Below are positions 1-5,857 of a stretch of DNA of 7,172 nt, piece by piece. This stretch comes from Thermococcaceae archaeon (lineage in GTDB: Archaea; Methanobacteriota_B; Thermococci; Thermococcales; Thermococcaceae), in NCBI GenBank assembly GCA_027064745.1, contig JAMOPD010000353.1, forward strand, positions 1 through 7,172, given 5' to 3'. Numbering within the stretch: position 1 is the first letter of the stretch; each line of letters starts with the position of its first letter. Under the pieces are notes generated by a model that had not been told where the DNA came from, ran no database searches, and was given only the letters and a program-made list of their open reading frames with translations. A program made the position numbers and the translations under genes.

Positions 1-769
1 AGAATATGTGCGAGCCTATCTTGATGTCGTTGATGTTGGCGTACGGCGTTACGTATTTCGCGATTCTCTTCATGTCGGGCGTTTTCATGACGATGCCCTC
101 TCTCCTCTCCCGGCTGAGCCTTTCGATCAGCTCATGCAGCTCTTCAGTTTTTGAACGGTCGTAGAGGCCGAAAGTTTCAACGTGACAAATGCCGTACTCT
201 TCGGCAAGCTTGAGCCTCTCCTCCACGGGAAGGCTCCTCCCCGTTCCCTTCTCCTGAATGTCAAAGAGGAAGAACTGGATATCTTCTTTCACGTAGGGCG
301 GCCCTTCCACGATGTATGGGCTTTCGGGCCCGGCCATCTCGCCGATGAGTATTAGATTTGGATAGTCGTTGAAGAACTCCTCGTTTATGAAGTCGAGGAT
401 TCTCTCGGTAGTGAAAGGACAGATAAAACCTCCCCTAGTGAGGGCAAGAACCTTATCCTGAACTTTCACAACGCGCACATTGTAACCATCCACCTTCTCC
501 TCAACATAGAAGGGTTTGTTCTTGAAGATCCTTTTTATCCCCCTCTCCAGCTGAACGATACGCTTTATATGGGGAAAACCGAGGACAACATCGCCGTTCT
601 CAAAGACTACCGTCCCACGCCGAAACCCCTTGGCAGAGTCGCGAAAACGCACGTATTTGATGCCTTCAAATTCGCCCTCCACAACTCCACCCTTACCCTC
701 GAGAACCTCCAAACGCTCCTCCGGAACGTCGAGTTTGAGAAGCAGCGATCTGAAGTACGAGCTTACCAT
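1..769 (-). CDS. ATP-dependent RNA ligase, Pab1020/Rnl3 family (3' end of gene cut by window edge)
   Basis: This gene encodes the first 256 residues of an ATP-dependent RNA ligase; it runs out of the window at position 1 with no stop or frameshift. The nucleotidyl-transferase motifs are visible. Motif I is KVDGYNVR with the predicted adenylated lysine at K92, motif III is around FFLFDI (166-171), and motif IV is EGIVMK (224-229). The family (Pyrococcus abyssi Pab1020, Methanothermobacter MthRnl) is about 380 residues long, so roughly a third is missing, including the C-terminal dimerisation region. Known members join or circularise single-stranded RNA through ligase-AMP and RNA-adenylate intermediates. 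The chosen ATG at 769 gives MVSSYFRSLL and has GGTGGG (773-778) just upstream; an in-frame start further up is not available. It lies 86 bp downstream of L10e on the same strand but after a T-rich terminator, so it probably has its own AT-rich promoter near 785-815. Identification is by motifs and overall resemblance. Confidence 0.9.
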   Translation of the reverse strand, partial: MVSSYFRSLLLKLDVPEERLEVLEGKGGVVEGEFEGIKYVRFRDSAKGFRRGTVVFENGDVVLGFPHIKRIVQLERGIKRIFKNKPFYVEEKVDGYNVRVVKVQDKVLALTRGGFICPFTTERILDFINEEFFNDYPNLILIGEMAGPESPYIVEGPPYVKEDIQFFLFDIQEKGTGRSLPVEERLKLAEEYGICHVETFGLYDRSKTEELHELIERLSRERREGIVMKTPDMKRIAKYVTPYANINDIKIGSHIF

Positions 770-840
770 TATCCCACCATTATAAATTGGACAGCATTGT
801 TAATAATAATTATGAATTACGAATATATGGAATGGAGATG

Positions 841-853
841 AAAAAAGATAAAA
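841..853 (-). terminator. T-rich terminator after L10e
   Basis: Directly after the L10e stop, the minus strand reads TTTTATC and then six T residues (A-runs on the plus strand at 841-853). Archaeal RNA polymerase terminates at such U-tracts without needing a hairpin. This supports separate transcription of L10e and the RNA ligase gene that follows, although read-through is possible. Confidence 0.5.
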
Positions 854-855
854 CC

Positions 856-1398
856 TCACAGTGTTGAGAGAACTCTGCTCGTAATGTCGTTGCCTTCCTT
901 GTCGTAAATCCTGAAGTATGTCTTGCAGGGAAACTTCATTCCAGCCCTTCTCATGGCCTCAATCGCAAACTTGAGGTGCCCCCTGTTCACCCAGACAGTG
1001 AGGATTTTCTGATCTCTCTTAAGCCTTGCAGCCAGTCCAATTGGCTTTCCAAATGGTCTTCTCATACCATTTCCGTAACGGTCTGCCTTTCTTCCGGTAG
1101 CCATCGGGTTTTCCCTGAGAACTTGGAACGGATAAACCCTGATTTTATAGTGATAGTTGCTCCTACCGACGTTCTTCTGAAGATATCTATTGACCTGAAT
1201 TCTAACAGCCTCAAGGGCGTTCTGCCTTATCTGAACCGGATCGGCAGTGTGAAGGCTCACTTCATACTCAAACTCAGCTGAGAGGTTCCCCATGTCGAAG
1301 ATCGTAATCTTTGGACCCGGAGCACCTCTTATATATTCCCTCCTCGTGTAAGCGGGCTTCTTAACCTTCCTGTCAATCTTAGCAGGTCTCAATCCCAT
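856..1398 (-). CDS. rpl10e: Large subunit ribosomal protein L10e (uL16 family)
   Basis: This is the 180-residue archaeal/eukaryotic L10e protein, a uL16 homologue of the 50S subunit. It sits near the central protuberance and helps position the A-site tRNA. It begins [20 protein letters not shown] and contains the conserved basic stretches [20 protein letters not shown] and [20 protein letters not shown]. The length is that expected for archaeal L10e. A longer frame could begin at 1422, but the ATG at 1398 is chosen because a near-perfect SD, GGAGGTGAG (1402-1410), lies 3 bases upstream and MGLRPA is the usual start of the family. A TATA box at about 1449-1461 is correctly spaced for transcription to begin near 1425-1430. 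Its neighbours are not ribosomal, so here it looks like a single-gene unit followed by a T-rich terminator. Confidence 0.97.
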   Translation of the reverse strand: MGLRPAKIDRKVKKPAYTRREYIRGAPGPKITIFDMGNLSAEFEYEVSLHTADPVQIRQNALEAVRIQVNRYLQKNVGRSNYHYKIRVYPFQVLRENPMATGRKADRYGNGMRRPFGKPIGLAARLKRDQKILTVWVNRGHLKFAIEAMRRAGMKFPCKTYFRIYDKEGNDITSRVLSTL

Positions 1399-1448
1399 AA
1401 TCTCACCTCCAAGGATGAACATAACCTAAACTTAACCAATCCACTCAG

Positions 1449-1461
1449 CTTATAAAAGTTT
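1449..1461 (-). promoter_or_regulatory. TATA-box promoter of L10e
   Basis: The minus strand reads AACTTTTATAAGC here, preceded by CCAA, which may form part of a purine/CA-rich BRE. It lies about 52 bp upstream of the L10e ATG. With archaeal spacing of about 25 bp from TATA to start site, this gives a leader of about 30 nt that includes the SD. A second TATA-like sequence (ATTTATAC, about 1483-1491) lies further upstream. Confidence 0.6.
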
Positions 1462-1500
1462 TGGAACACACCATTTTCAAGTGTATAAATTTTTTGCAAT

Positions 1501-1593
1501 TCAGAAGATACTGTCAGGATAACTCGGGAGAGCGCCTGATAATCCAGTAACTATTAAGCCTAAGTACCATTCAGAAAAGCGAAAGGTCTTCAC
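1501..1593 (-). CDS. Possible small ORF, 30 codons, GTG start
   Basis: A minus-strand frame of 30 codons starts at GTG (1593), begins VKTFRFSEWYLGL and ends GALPSYPDSIF. A strong SD-like GGAGGTGAT (1604-1612) lies 10 bases upstream, a little far but usable. The middle is mildly hydrophobic (LGLIVTGLSGAL) and could be one short membrane helix. I do not recognise it. It could be a small peptide, the remnant of a longer gene or chance, and the SD belongs to a palindrome that may exist for other reasons. Confidence 0.25.
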   Translation of the reverse strand: MKTFRFSEWYLGLIVTGLSGALPSYPDSIF

Positions 1594-1608
1594 ATGGTAT
1601 TGAAATCA

Positions 1609-1622
1609 CCTCCATATGGAGG
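1609..1622. repeat. Perfect 14-bp palindrome CCTCCATATGGAGG
   Basis: The 14 bases are identical to their reverse complement. In RNA they could form a 5-bp stem with a 4-base loop; as DNA they could bind a dimeric regulator. The two arms also present GGAGG ribosome-site motifs on opposite strands. The site lies about 60 bp downstream of the MFS stop and has no T-run after it, so it is a poor terminator. Confidence 0.5.
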
Positions 1623-1680
1623 AGTTGACTCATTTTTGGAATCCGCAAGGAAGGAGCAGTATTTACGGATGAAAGGGAGC

Positions 1681-2844
1681 TCAGGAAGAGTTCTTGATCC
1701 TCATTGCAATCCCCAGCAACAGAATTGAAGCAGGAGCAAATATTAAAAGTGCCGCTTTCAGGATAACGCTAGCTATCACAACTTCACCCAGAGAATAAGC
1801 AAGGCCAAAAATCAGCTGTCCGGCAGTTGTTGAGATATTCCGGACAGCATTTATTCCTCCTATAGCCACTGAAGCCCTTCTCGCTGATGCCAGCATGCTC
1901 CTTGAGATAGGCCTGAATGTCTGGGCAGCAAAAATTGCCATCAGTATGCCCAGAAAAACTGTCACAGAGCTCCTAACAGCCGCAAGGATTGGTGAAAGCC
2001 CTGCCAGTACAGAAATGAATATCACAACCTTCCGTTCACTTCCAAGGTCTGCAAATCTTGATGGTATATATGCCAAGAGTGTTGCAATAAATCCAATGAG
2101 ACCAATCATAAATGATGCCCTACCTTTATCTATACCTAGTGTTTCAGCGACGTAGACATAAGTTATTTCGCCGGATGTAAAAGCCGAGAGGAGAGAGATC
2201 AAGGCTGAGAGCATGAGGATGTTTTTGACACTAATTTGGACTCCACTTTTTTTCATATCTCTTTCTCTTTTGGGCACTATTCTCTCATAAAGGAGCCAGT
2301 AAGAGAGCAACATGAAGAGCGCCGTAAGAAAGAAGAATGCTGAAGAAAGATACATTTGACCTTTTAACCCAAAATCCTGAGTTAAGGCATAGGTATAGTT
2401 GCCCAGAAGTCCAGCAAAATTTCCGAAGATGAAATAAAGCGCCGTTACTCTGCTTCTAATTTCCCTTGGAGAGGAAACCGCGATTACAAACTGGGCAATC
2501 GGCCATGAAATGCCATTTAAAAAGCCGTTCAGAAGCTTAATTCCCATGACATGTACCCATGATGAAGTAAGAGGGTACAAATTAACGACTAATGCATTTC
2601 CCGCCATCGCCAGAGCCCCAAAATAAACTAAGCCTTTCCTCCTTTCTAACAGCAATCCACTAAAAAGAGCCGAGAAGGACCGAGCTAGGATGAAGGACGC
2701 CGAGATTATAGAAAGGTATGCCATTGAAGCTTTGAGTATGTCACGGGTGTAGAATGCAACGGCAGGCAGGGCTAATCTGAAGGCCAGCGTCCCTGTAAAG
2801 GCCGATGCAATAAGGAGCGTTATCCCAAGATATTCTCTTTTCAT
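1681..2844 (-). CDS. Major facilitator superfamily transporter, 12 transmembrane segments
   Basis: This is a 387-residue integral membrane protein with the MFS layout: six hydrophobic segments, a charged central loop (about 187-207, with the stretch PKRERDMKKS), then six more segments. Between the second and third helices it has an MFS motif-A-like loop, SGLLLERRKG (62-71), and a weaker copy, SRFADLGSERK (262-272), at the matching place in the second half. The length is normal for a single-protein MFS carrier. The frame is open up to 2949, but the ATG at 2844 is chosen because it has GAGGAGG just upstream and places the first helix right after MKREY; the extra 35 residues would overlap the promoter. 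The substrate cannot be read from the sequence. The divergent aminotransferase gene suggests an amino acid or related metabolite, but this is inference only. Confidence 0.85.
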   Translation of the reverse strand: MKREYLGITLLIASAFTGTLAFRLALPAVAFYTRDILKASMAYLSIISASFILARSFSALFSGLLLERRKGLVYFGALAMAGNALVVNLYPLTSSWVHVMGIKLLNGFLNGISWPIAQFVIAVSSPREIRSRVTALYFIFGNFAGLLGNYTYALTQDFGLKGQMYLSSAFFFLTALFMLLSYWLLYERIVPKRERDMKKSGVQISVKNILMLSALISLLSAFTSGEITYVYVAETLGIDKGRASFMIGLIGFIATLLAYIPSRFADLGSERKVVIFISVLAGLSPILAAVRSSVTVFLGILMAIFAAQTFRPISRSMLASARRASVAIGGINAVRNISTTAGQLIFGLAYSLGEVVIASVILKAALLIFAPASILLLGIAMRIKNSS

Positions 2845-2900
2845 GGCTCCTCCTCTGATAGATCTCTCTACGTGATGATGAGCATAGAAACATACTAGGA

Positions 2901-2914
2901 ATATATTTTTATAC
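2901..2914. promoter_or_regulatory. Shared TATA element between divergent MFS and aminotransferase genes
   Basis: ATATATTTTTATAC reads as a TATA box on both strands (minus strand: GTATAAAAATATAT). For the plus strand, the usual spacing of about 25 bp puts the start near 2932-2938, just ahead of the GAGGTGGT ribosome site and the ATG at 2948. For the minus strand it puts the start near 2880, about 35 bp ahead of the ATG at 2844. No second TATA of similar quality is seen in the 103-bp gap. Confidence 0.55.
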
Positions 2915-2947
2915 ATGTCGGTATCAGTGTTGACTGAGGTGGTTGGC

Positions 2948-4093
2948 ATGCAGATGCAGTTTGAAGAGGCTTATAGGGAAGTTTATGAGATTGTAAAACC
3001 AAAATACAAGCTTTTCACAGCCGGGCCAGTTGCATGCTTCCCAGAAGTTCTTGAGATTATGAAGGTTCAGATGTTCAGCCACAGAGCCAAAGAATACAAA
3101 CAAATGCACGTCGATACAGTTGAAAAGCTTAAAAAATTCTTGGAAGTTGAGAAGGGAGAAGTTTTGCTCTTCCCAAGCTCTGGGACTGGAGTAATGGAAG
3201 CAAGTATAAGGAACAGCGTTTCTAAAGGTGGAAAAGTCCTCGTGACAATCATTGGAGCATTTGGAAAAAGATACAAACAAGTTGTTGAGAACAACGGCAG
3301 AAAGGCTGTAACTTTAGAATACGAACCTGGAAAGGCGGTAAAGCCCGAGGATCTTGATGAGGCATTAAAGAAAAATTCTGACGTTGAGGCGGTGACAATA
3401 ACATACAATGAAACCTCAACCGGCGTTCTCAATCCGCTTCCTGAGCTGGCTAAAGTTGCCAAAGAGCACGAGAAGCTTGTTTTCGTTGATGCAGTCTCAG
3501 CTATGGGTGGTGCCGACATAAAGTTCAGCAAGTGGGGAATTGATGTTGTTTTTGGAAGCTCCCAAAAAGCCTTTGGTGTTCCACCGGGCTTGGCAGTTGG
3601 AGCCTTCAGCGAACGCTTCATCGAGATAGCCCACAAGATGGAAGAGAGAGGATGGTACTTCGACATTCTGAGGTATATAAAGGTGCAGAATGAAAAGCAA
3701 GGCCCACCATCAACACCAGCAATGCCCCAAGAGTTTGGATTAAACGTTGTCCTAAGGATAGTCGAGAAAATGGGTGGAAAATATAAGTGGCTCGATATGT
3801 ATAGGAAGAGGAGTGAGATGATACGGGAAGGAGTCAAAGAAATTGGTCTTAACATTCTCGCGGAGCCAGGGTATGAGAGTCCAACTATAACTGCCGTGTT
3901 AACTCCAAAAGGAGTTAAAGGAGAGGATGTCTACAATGCAATGCGTGAGAGAGGCTTCGAGCTGGCTAAAGGCTATGGTGAAGGTATAAAGGAGAAGACC
4001 TTCCGCATAGGCAACATGGGCTATATAACCTTTGAGGACATCGAAGAAATGCTGAGCAATCTGAAAGAAGTCGTGGAAAAACTTGCAGGTTGA
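2948..4093 (+). CDS. PLP-dependent class V aminotransferase, alanine/serine-glyoxylate type
   Basis: This is a 381-residue fold-type I, class V aminotransferase. It resembles archaeal alanine:glyoxylate / serine:pyruvate aminotransferases such as the enzyme known from Thermococcus litoralis, which moves the amino group of alanine or serine to glyoxylate. Visible family features are KYKLFTAGPVACFPEV near the N-terminus (20-34), the cofactor phosphate loop SSGTGVMEAS (77-86), ETSTGV (155-160), the PLP-ring aspartate D181 in FVDAVSAMGG, the Schiff-base lysine K207 in GSSQKAFGVPPG, PSTPAMP (254-260), and a probable substrate-carboxylate arginine R353 in FRIGNMG. The frame is open from 2915, but the ATG at 2948 is preferred: GAGGTGG lies 6-12 bases upstream, and the predicted transcript start lies after 2915. 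A cytosolic enzyme is expected. It diverges from the MFS gene and converges with the ATPase gene (34-bp gap). Confidence 0.9.
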   Translation: MQMQFEEAYREVYEIVKPKYKLFTAGPVACFPEVLEIMKVQMFSHRAKEYKQMHVDTVEKLKKFLEVEKGEVLLFPSSGTGVMEASIRNSVSKGGKVLVTIIGAFGKRYKQVVENNGRKAVTLEYEPGKAVKPEDLDEALKKNSDVEAVTITYNETSTGVLNPLPELAKVAKEHEKLVFVDAVSAMGGADIKFSKWGIDVVFGSSQKAFGVPPGLAVGAFSERFIEIAHKMEERGWYFDILRYIKVQNEKQGPPSTPAMPQEFGLNVVLRIVEKMGGKYKWLDMYRKRSEMIREGVKEIGLNILAEPGYESPTITAVLTPKGVKGEDVYNAMRERGFELAKGYGEGIKEKTFRIGNMGYITFEDIEEMLSNLKEVVEKLAG

Positions 4094-4127
4094 TACCTTC
4101 ATTTTAAATCTAAACAGAGAAAGGAAA

Positions 4128-4733
4128 CTAAACTGAGTCCCAAGCTATGTCCTCCAGTTTTATTCTTCCATCCTCTCTCTTTACTGCATATATCTTGTTG
4201 ACTCTTCTCGTATTCGTCCTGAAATCCCTTTTAAGCTCGACTATAATATCAAATTTGCTTATTATGTCGTCATTAACCCCCAACCAATGCCTAATTTCAT
4301 CAATGATATCATCTGACATTGCAAGCGATGTAACTATGAATGTGTAGTCATCAAGGAGTTCAGAAAGGATGGTAGGCACATGAACAGTGTGAATCGTGTC
4401 AATAACTACGTAATCTGGGTTTATCCTTCTGATTTTCTCTATGACACGCTCGGTTCTGCTTTTGAGACTGTCCTGCCCGAATTCAGTGTTGATAACCACT
4501 ATGTTCTCCCTGAACTGTTTGAATTCGTTATATGCTGTAACAACAGCAATTTTTCTATCATCAGGAATGAGGTGAATTAAGGCCTCAACAAGCTTAGTTT
4601 TACCTGCCCTACTAGTTCCAACTATAAGGACATCCTTCCTTTCAAGGAGAGCCCTTTTAAGGACTTCAAGCTGTTCATGAGTTAATGTCCCATATCTTAG
4701 CAAATCCTCCGGGGTGAAAATATATACGCCCAC
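4128..4733 (-). CDS. Stand-alone VirB11/GspE-type P-loop ATPase domain (orphan)
   Basis: This 201-residue protein is made almost only of a RecA-like ATPase core. After a short lead with FTPEDLLRYGTLTHEQ, it shows Walker A GTSRAGKT (39-46), a Walker-B-like strand NPDYVVID (106-112), a TSLAMSDD segment (135-142) where secretion ATPases have the His box, and a C-terminal strand pair (VELKRDFRTNTRRVNKIYAV) like that of VirB11/PilT proteins. It lacks the N-terminal domain that full secretion ATPases use to form hexamers. The Asp box and Walker-B glutamate appear replaced (TAYNEF and VVIDTI instead of the usual IEDT-EL and VGEIRD patterns). The start is GTG at 4733: GGTGAT lies 5 bases upstream (4739-4744) and an in-frame TAG two codons upstream rules out extension. 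No pilin, prepilin peptidase or membrane platform gene is adjacent, so the partner is unknown. Confidence 0.7.
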   Translation of the reverse strand: MGVYIFTPEDLLRYGTLTHEQLEVLKRALLERKDVLIVGTSRAGKTKLVEALIHLIPDDRKIAVVTAYNEFKQFRENIVVINTEFGQDSLKSRTERVIEKIRRINPDYVVIDTIHTVHVPTILSELLDDYTFIVTSLAMSDDIIDEIRHWLGVNDDIISKFDIIVELKRDFRTNTRRVNKIYAVKREDGRIKLEDIAWDSV

Positions 4734-4940
4734 GTCCTATCACCATTAGAAGCTTTGGAGTTGGATGTTATAATCATATCGGATATCGAATATGCATATT
4801 CACATGTCAAATTTATTTAAAATTTTCATCATTTATTCTAATTTAGACCCTTTTTAGTGTAAAAATTTGTTCTATATACAATATTTTCTACATAAATGAC
4901 ATAAACCACAAATCCCTTCTGAAGGTAAAGGTGATTGGAT
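4734..4940. promoter_or_regulatory. AT-rich divergent promoter region of the ATPase and asparagine synthetase genes
   Basis: These 207 bp carry no ORF. For the ATPase (minus), GATTATAAC at 4767-4775 is a TATA candidate about 35 bp ahead of the GTG. For the synthetase (plus), TCTATATACAA around 4871-4881 is a TATA candidate, giving a leader of about 35-40 nt. The middle is a long AT-rich stretch (4808-4900) with several other TATA-like sequences, so exact starts cannot be fixed by eye. Confidence 0.5.
4788..4801. repeat. Perfect 14-bp palindrome GAATATGCATATTC, candidate operator
   Basis: The site is identical to its reverse complement and lies about 12 bp upstream of the ATPase TATA candidate, where an archaeal activator or repressor dimer would act. 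It is about 70 bp upstream of the synthetase TATA. GATATC and ATATCGGATATC lie immediately to its left, which adds to the symmetrical look. AT-rich sequence gives palindromes more easily, so function is not shown. Confidence 0.4.
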
Positions 4941-5843
4941 ATGAATGCGGTTCAACTTGTCAGTAGGGATATAGGAAAAGCAATGGCAGTTCAGACAAGA
5001 GTTATAGATTATATGACAGGCTTCTTTGTGGAGAAAGGCTTTAAATGGCTCCTTCCAGTCATGCTCAGCTCCATAACCGACCCCCTGTGGCCTGACCCGG
5101 CTGCAAGCAAGATGAGGGCACCCGAAATAGAAGCCTATGGCTCAAAGTTGAAGCTCATGCATAGCATGATACTGCATAAGCAGTTCGCTGTTTCTATGGG
5201 GCTTGATAAGATTTTCATTCTCTCACCAAACATAAGACTTGAAGAGAAGGATAGAGACGATGGCAGGCATGCCTATGAATTCACCCAGCTAGATTTTGAA
5301 ATTGCCCACGCAAGCATGGACGATGTTATGGGACTGATTGAAGAGCTGATTGTTGGATTATTCAAGGAAGCAAAAAGCTGGGAAGAAGTTGATAGACCGC
5401 TGCCAAAAGCCAAAAGACCATTTAAGCGCTTCACCCTGGAGGAAATAAAAGAGGAGTTCGGGGATGAGGATGAAGCCAGCAAAGTTATGGAAGAACCCTT
5501 CTGGATAACCGACATCTCCAGAGAGTTCTATGACAGAGAAGACTCAGAAAGGCCCGGTCACTTCAGGAACTATGATCTCATTCTACCTGAAGGTTATGGA
5601 GAAGTTTCAAGCGGTGGAGAAAGAGAATGGCAATACGAAGTTATAATCAGAAAGCTCAAAGAAGGTGGTCTAAGTCCTGAAGCTTTTAAACCATATCTTG
5701 AAGTTGCCAAAGCGGGCCTTTTGAAGCCAACCGCAGGAGCAGGAATCGGCGTTGAGCGTTTAGTGCGTTATATGGTTGGAGCAAAGCACATAGCAGAAGT
5801 CCAGCCCTTCCCGAGGATTCCGGGCGTTCCGGCGGTTATTTGA
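4941..5843 (+). CDS. asnA: Archaeal asparagine synthetase (AspRS/AsnRS paralogue lacking the anticodon domain)
   Basis: This 300-residue protein has the catalytic core of a class IIb aminoacyl-tRNA synthetase without the N-terminal anticodon-binding domain. It strongly resembles the archaeal asparagine synthetase described from Pyrococcus abyssi, which makes asparagine from aspartate, ATP and ammonia. Visible features are FKWLLPVMLSSITDPLWPDP (34-53), THS-like MHSMILHKQ (73-81), the motif 2 region from R99 to DDGRHAYEFTQLDFE (106-120), EVSSGGERE (221-229), and motif 3 GAGIGVERLVRYMVG (266-280) with the ATP-binding arginine R273. It ends EVQPFPRIPGVPAVI. The ATG at 4941 is preferred to a TTG at 4935, because AAAGGTGAT ends at 4934 and leaves a 6-base spacing to the ATG but none to the TTG. 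The product is expected to be cytosolic. It diverges from the ATPase and nearly touches the broken gene downstream (14-bp gap). The symbol follows common annotation; the protein is homologous to bacterial AsnA only through the shared class II fold. Confidence 0.88.
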   Translation: MNAVQLVSRDIGKAMAVQTRVIDYMTGFFVEKGFKWLLPVMLSSITDPLWPDPAASKMRAPEIEAYGSKLKLMHSMILHKQFAVSMGLDKIFILSPNIRLEEKDRDDGRHAYEFTQLDFEIAHASMDDVMGLIEELIVGLFKEAKSWEEVDRPLPKAKRPFKRFTLEEIKEEFGDEDEASKVMEEPFWITDISREFYDREDSERPGHFRNYDLILPEGYGEVSSGGEREWQYEVIIRKLKEGGLSPEAFKPYLEVAKAGLLKPTAGAGIGVERLVRYMVGAKHIAEVQPFPRIPGVPAVI

Positions 5844-5857
5844 TAAATAAATGAAGG

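Larger units (their letters stand above)
1423..1680. other. Intergenic region between L10e and the MFS gene; no convincing gene
   Basis: This stretch of about 260 bp lies between two minus-strand genes. It holds the L10e promoter at its left end, a weak 30-codon ORF (1501-1593), and a perfect palindrome (1609-1622). A plus-strand frame of 18 codons starts at the ATG at 1616 inside the palindrome, but it has no upstream ribosome site. I see no tRNA, no CRISPR repeat and no recognisable transposase fragment. The region may be the remains of something inserted or deleted, but nothing visible proves that. Confidence 0.5.

Noticed and set aside
569..841. Plus-strand 90-codon ORF over the RNA ligase start
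   Set aside because: It is antisense to conserved ligase sequence and runs into AT-rich intergenic DNA; no ribosome site.
1514..1539. Weak inverted repeat TCAGG/CCTGA as a hairpin or transposon end
   Set aside because: Only 5 bp pair, with a long spacer and no matching partner or target duplication nearby.
3067..3855. Long minus-strand open frame of 262 codons antisense to the aminotransferase
   Set aside because: It is a shadow of the strongly coding plus-strand gene, serine/leucine-rich with no domain features, and has no ribosome site.
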